From: CAJBVG01 sp943372995
GTDB taxonomy: Bacteria > Bacteroidota > Bacteroidia > Sphingobacteriales > Sphingobacteriaceae
Length of the DNA: 64,000 nucleotides
Reading direction: 5' to 3'
Assembly: GCA_943372995.1 (NCBI GenBank)
Contig: CALSAQ010000001.1
Location: 754,563-818,562, forward strand
Shown piece by piece: positions 61,560-64,000 of this stretch. A program made the translations under genes and the position numbers. Under the pieces are notes generated by a model, which was given only the letters and a program-made list of their open reading frames with translations, searched no databases and was not told the origin of the DNA. Numbering within the stretch: the first letter of the stretch is position 1; the number at the start of each line of letters is the position of its first letter.

Positions 61560-62048
61560 ATGAATTTACAAGCATTACTTTCAAACGGCAATATTCTTCT
61601 TCAGCCTTTAAAAGAGTCGGATTTTGAGGCTCTTTATGCTGTCGCTTCAGACCCATTAATATGGGAACAACATCCAAATAGCGATAGATACCAAAGAGAA
61701 GTTTTTCAGAAATATTTTGATGGAGGAATGACATCTAAAGGTGCATTCTTAATACTCAATCAAAACAACAATTCTATTATTGGTTGTACTCGTTATTACG
61801 AATATGATGAAAACGATTCATCTGTAGCCATTGGTTTTACCTTTATCAACAGGGCATATTGGGGCAATGGTACTAATGCTGCGATAAAGAAACTCATGAT
61901 CGATTATGCTTTTCAGTTTGTCGATAAAATTTATTTCCATGTGGGGCTCACTAATTTCCGTTCGCGAAAAGCGGTGGAGAAATTAGGGGCGATAATAATA
62001 GAAAGCGAGGATCGGAGTCGAGTTACTTATCTGTTGAGTAAAGGTTAA
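61560..62048 (+). CDS. GNAT family N-acetyltransferase (RimJ-like)
   Basis: This is a 162-residue acetyltransferase with the RimJ/RimL-type layout: ILLQPLKESDFEALYAVASDPLIWEQHP at the start, the acetyl-CoA region VAIGFTFINRAYWGNGTNAAIKKLMIDYAF (motif A with the N-G-x-x-N-x-A loop), and FHVGLTNFRSRKAVEKLGA near the end. The substrate is unknown. It follows purE by 15 bp. Confidence 0.9.
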   Translation: MNLQALLSNGNILLQPLKESDFEALYAVASDPLIWEQHPNSDRYQREVFQKYFDGGMTSKGAFLILNQNNNSIIGCTRYYEYDENDSSVAIGFTFINRAYWGNGTNAAIKKLMIDYAFQFVDKIYFHVGLTNFRSRKAVEKLGAIIIESEDRSRVTYLLSKG

Positions 62049-62058
62049 TTTTTTTTTT

Positions 62059-62312
62059 GGTCACAAAGTAACACAAAGTACACACTAAGGTTCACAAAAG
62101 CTCTGTCTCCCTGAGTTAGGGACAATCTTAATCACAGAGACGCGGAGGCACAGAGAAATACAATTTCATTTTTAGTCACAAAGTAACGCAAAGTACTCAC
62201 CAAGATTCACAAAAACTCTGTGTCCCTGTGTCCCTGTGTTAGGGAGAATCTTAGGCACAGAGAAATACAATTTCATTTTTTGGTCACAAAGTACACACTA
62301 AGGTTCGTAAAG
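62059..62312. repeat. Tandem duplication of a ~110-bp spacer element containing the octad repeat
   Basis: Two and a quarter copies begin at 62059, 62174 and 62282 (periods about 115 and 108 bp), each starting GTCACAAAGTA. The first two contain the CTCTGTGT/CACAGAGA octad palindrome and AATACAATTTCATTTTT. It fills the 270-bp convergent spacer between the GNAT gene and the DUF4199 gene; no gene is visible in it. Confidence 0.9.
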
Positions 62313-62318
62313 ATTCTA

Positions 62319-62795
62319 TTATTTGCTTCTTCTAACAAATGCTGAAACAATTGCGGTAGTAACCACTCCCATTACCAATGCACCAATGATACTTTGTTTG
62401 AGGTAGTTGTTTAAGTTAAAATAATCCACCGCTTCTTGCTGAGTCGACTTGTTATTTGTTACGGCGTAGTTAATAGCATTCTCGAAAAAATGTGGAGTAA
62501 TATATGTACTTGTAATGTATTGCCCTAAAGGCGATAGAATCGCAATAAAAATAGTTAGTATGATTCCAGATTTAAATGCTTGCCCATAACTCATCATTCC
62601 ATTAAATGTTTTTCTTTTTTCTCTTAAAGCAAACACATACACCAATACTGCCGGTATCGCATATAGGTTGGTATAGTACATGTGTTTATCGATATGGGTA
62701 GAGTGCAAGCCTACTAAACGTTCCCCAGCCATCCATATGAGCGTTACAATAAAAAAATAAATAGCAAACTTAATTTCTGTTTTAAACTTCATCAT
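62319..62795 (-). CDS. DUF4199 family membrane protein
   Basis: This is a 158-residue inner membrane protein with four hydrophobic helices (about 8-26, 44-60, 71-91 and 135-155). The pattern MMSYGQAFKSGIILTIFIAIL and the long loop with HFFENAINYAV are typical of DUF4199, a family largely restricted to Bacteroidota with unknown function. The start could equally be the second Met (62792). It lies 30 bp downstream of the YqgE gene. Confidence 0.88.
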   Translation of the reverse strand: MMKFKTEIKFAIYFFIVTLIWMAGERLVGLHSTHIDKHMYYTNLYAIPAVLVYVFALREKRKTFNGMMSYGQAFKSGIILTIFIAILSPLGQYITSTYITPHFFENAINYAVTNNKSTQQEAVDYFNLNNYLKQSIIGALVMGVVTTAIVSAFVRRSK

Positions 62796-62825
62796 TATAT
62801 TATTTCATTTATATGAGCACACAAT

Positions 62826-63386
62826 CTAATTCCACATGGGATTCTCTGGAAAGTTCGCAATATGTGCATACTTATTTCCTAATTTTTTCACTGCATTTTT
62901 CCAAAGATCGTCGTGGTCTTCACAAAAAATATCCGTCGATTTTGTTGGAGATACAATCCAAGCATTACTTTCTATTTCTTCGATGAGTTGATCAGGACTC
63001 CAACCGGAATACCCTAAGAAAAACATCACATCTTCCAACATAACTTTACCATTTGCAATTTGCTCTCTTAGTTGCTCAAAATCGCCTCCCCAATATACTC
63101 CTTGTTCAATTTCCACTCCCCCCTCTACCAATTCTGGTATTTTATGAATAAAGTGTAGGGTATCTGTTTGTACCGGCCCTCCAATGCAAATTCTGGCGTC
63201 GAACATTGGAAATCCTGGAATAATATCTGGAATGGTCACTTCGGTCTCCTGATTCAATACAAAGCCTACTGTGCCTTGCTCTGCGTGCTCAACCAACAAT
63301 ACCACTGAACGTCGGAATTGTGGATCCAACATGAATGGCTCGGAAATAAGTATTTTTCCTGCTGATGGTGCAATCTTGCTCAACAT
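62826..63386 (-). CDS. YqgE/AlgH family protein
   Basis: This is a 186-residue soluble protein of the YqgE/AlgH family. Motifs: GKILISEPFMLDPQFRRSVVLLVEH, GTVGFVLNQ, ICIGGPVQTDTLHFIH and FFLGYSGWSPDQLIEEIES. Function is not established; AlgH was linked to alginate regulation in Pseudomonas. It is divergent from the small gene at 63461 and followed by the DUF4199 gene. Confidence 0.93.
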   Translation of the reverse strand: MLSKIAPSAGKILISEPFMLDPQFRRSVVLLVEHAEQGTVGFVLNQETEVTIPDIIPGFPMFDARICIGGPVQTDTLHFIHKIPELVEGGVEIEQGVYWGGDFEQLREQIANGKVMLEDVMFFLGYSGWSPDQLIEEIESNAWIVSPTKSTDIFCEDHDDLWKNAVKKLGNKYAHIANFPENPMWN

Positions 63387-63460
63387 TTTTTTAATATCTT
63401 AGCAAACGATATACTGAATATAAGAATCATCTTCTTAAATTCAAAATAATTCAAAAAACA

Positions 63461-63769
63461 ATGTCTGCAGAGAATCAAGAAGCGCTTATAGCCGCATTAA
63501 GAGAGAATTTTGAGCCAAATTCTATCCCTGCTGTAAAAAACGACATTAATTACGAGGACTTAAGAAGCCATCTTGCCCTTTACCTCAAAACTTTGATGAA
63601 AGAAAACAGAACATTATTGTATGCTTGTTTATATCGAATAGATGTGAAAGAGAGCGATGTAAAAATGGCCATGAGTCAGAACTTAAGCGAGTTTATTCTT
63701 GCCGAACTCATTCTGAAAAAACTAAACGAAAAATTATATTGGAGAAATAAGTACAAATCAAATGACTAA
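63461..63769 (+). CDS. Small helical protein of unknown function
   Basis: This is a 102-residue protein predicted to be soluble and mostly alpha-helical (SHLALYLKTLMKENRTLLYACLYRIDV, MSQNLSEFILAELILKKLNEKLYWRNKY). No motif or signal peptide is seen. It overlaps pdxH by 8 bp (ATG at 63762), so it is translationally coupled to it, and is divergent from YqgE. Confidence 0.75.
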   Translation: MSAENQEALIAALRENFEPNSIPAVKNDINYEDLRSHLALYLKTLMKENRTLLYACLYRIDVKESDVKMAMSQNLSEFILAELILKKLNEKLYWRNKYKSND

Positions 63770-64000
63770 AATAGATAAAACAACATTAGAGAATTTACGA
63801 ACCGACTATCAGAAACATAGTTTATCGGAAAAAGATATAAAAGCTAACCCTTTTGAACAATTCGGTATATGGTTCGATGAGGCTGTAAAAGCTGAAGTTA
63901 TGGAGCCTAATGCTTTAACTCTTGCTACAGCTACTAAAGAGGGTATCCCTTCTGCACGTATAGTACTGTTAAAAGGATTTGATCAAAAAGGATTTTCATT
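63762..64000 (+). CDS. pdxH: Pyridoxamine 5'-phosphate oxidase, N-terminal part
   Basis: The first 79 residues of an FMN enzyme that makes pyridoxal 5'-phosphate; the gene runs off the window end. The reading frame gives ENLRTDYQKHSLSEKDIKAN, then PFEQFGIWFDEAVKAE, EPNALTLATAT and PSARIVLLKGFD, which is the conserved PdxH N-terminal and FMN-binding pattern. It overlaps the small upstream gene by 8 bp. Confidence 0.93.
   Translation, partial: MTKIDKTTLENLRTDYQKHSLSEKDIKANPFEQFGIWFDEAVKAEVMEPNALTLATATKEGIPSARIVLLKGFDQKGFS

Noticed and set aside
61372..61734. 120-codon minus-strand ORF across purE and the GNAT gene
   Set aside because: It covers two recognisable genes in other frames and has no coding features of its own.
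1..64000. tRNA, rRNA, riboswitch or prophage regions
   Set aside because: No spacer has a cloverleaf-like sequence, conserved riboswitch core or phage gene that I can support by eye.

Overview
The window is a low-GC bacterial chromosome segment from a member of the Bacteroidota, most likely a Flavobacteriia- or Sphingobacteriia-type lineage (class not resolved). The evidence is four secreted proteins with type IX secretion (T9SS) C-terminal sorting domains, a carboxypeptidase-regulatory-domain TonB receptor, DUF1015 next to serC/serA, an MbnP/MbnH-like pair, and repeated -7 promoter motifs of the form TAnnTTTG. It is dense housekeeping DNA. I see no rRNA, tRNA, CRISPR array, transposase or prophage. 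No gene-free stretch exceeds 300 bases once starts are corrected.

Layout. 1-5.6 kb: end of an Omp85/TamL-like barrel, a small membrane protein, an FG-GAP T9SS protein, then a diheme peroxidase-like gene (MbnH-like) overlapping an MbnP-like lipoprotein gene. 5.7-9.3 kb: ABC exporter, beta-CASP metallohydrolase, START-like protein. 9.3-12.7 kb: serine biosynthesis operon serC-serA-DUF1015. 12.8-16.1 kb: methyltransferase plus UbiA prenyltransferase, cupin, small membrane proteins, DMT transporter. 16.1-25.3 kb: rpe-TonB receptor, YceI, hydrolase, rpsO-pnp, thioesterase, ddl. 25.4-32.8 kb: PASTA protein, T9SS protein, rhodanese, seven-haem cytochrome with TPRs, MltG, YbgC-like thioesterase, YihY. 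32.8-36.7 kb: 7TM-HD phosphohydrolase and a T9SS protein. 36.8-39.9 kb: an uncharacterised tandem array of paralogous lipoprotein (A) and secreted (B) genes. 40.2-53.2 kb: thiolase, a secreted protein, CotH, then a peptide-utilisation group (DPP-IV-like peptidase, two POT transporters, an OPT transporter). 53.2-62 kb: zinc-ribbon membrane protein, AraC regulator, DUF4345, SRPBCC, porin, CoA-transferase, flavoprotein, nuoA-nuoB, purK, purE, GNAT. 62.3-64 kb: DUF4199, YqgE, a small protein and the start of pdxH.

The most unusual feature is intergenic. Many spacers consist of degenerate tandem words with a 7-bp period (GAGTAGT-, AATTGAG-, AATTCTA-, CCAGTCA- and AATTGTA-like) or an 8-bp period (CTCTGTGT-like). 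Several are arranged as an array followed by its reverse complement. They abut or supply stop and start codons, differ between copies by whole 7-bp units, and once enter a T9SS-domain coding region, where a unit change would shift the frame. Together with the A/B gene array they flank, they are the best candidates for something undescribed here.
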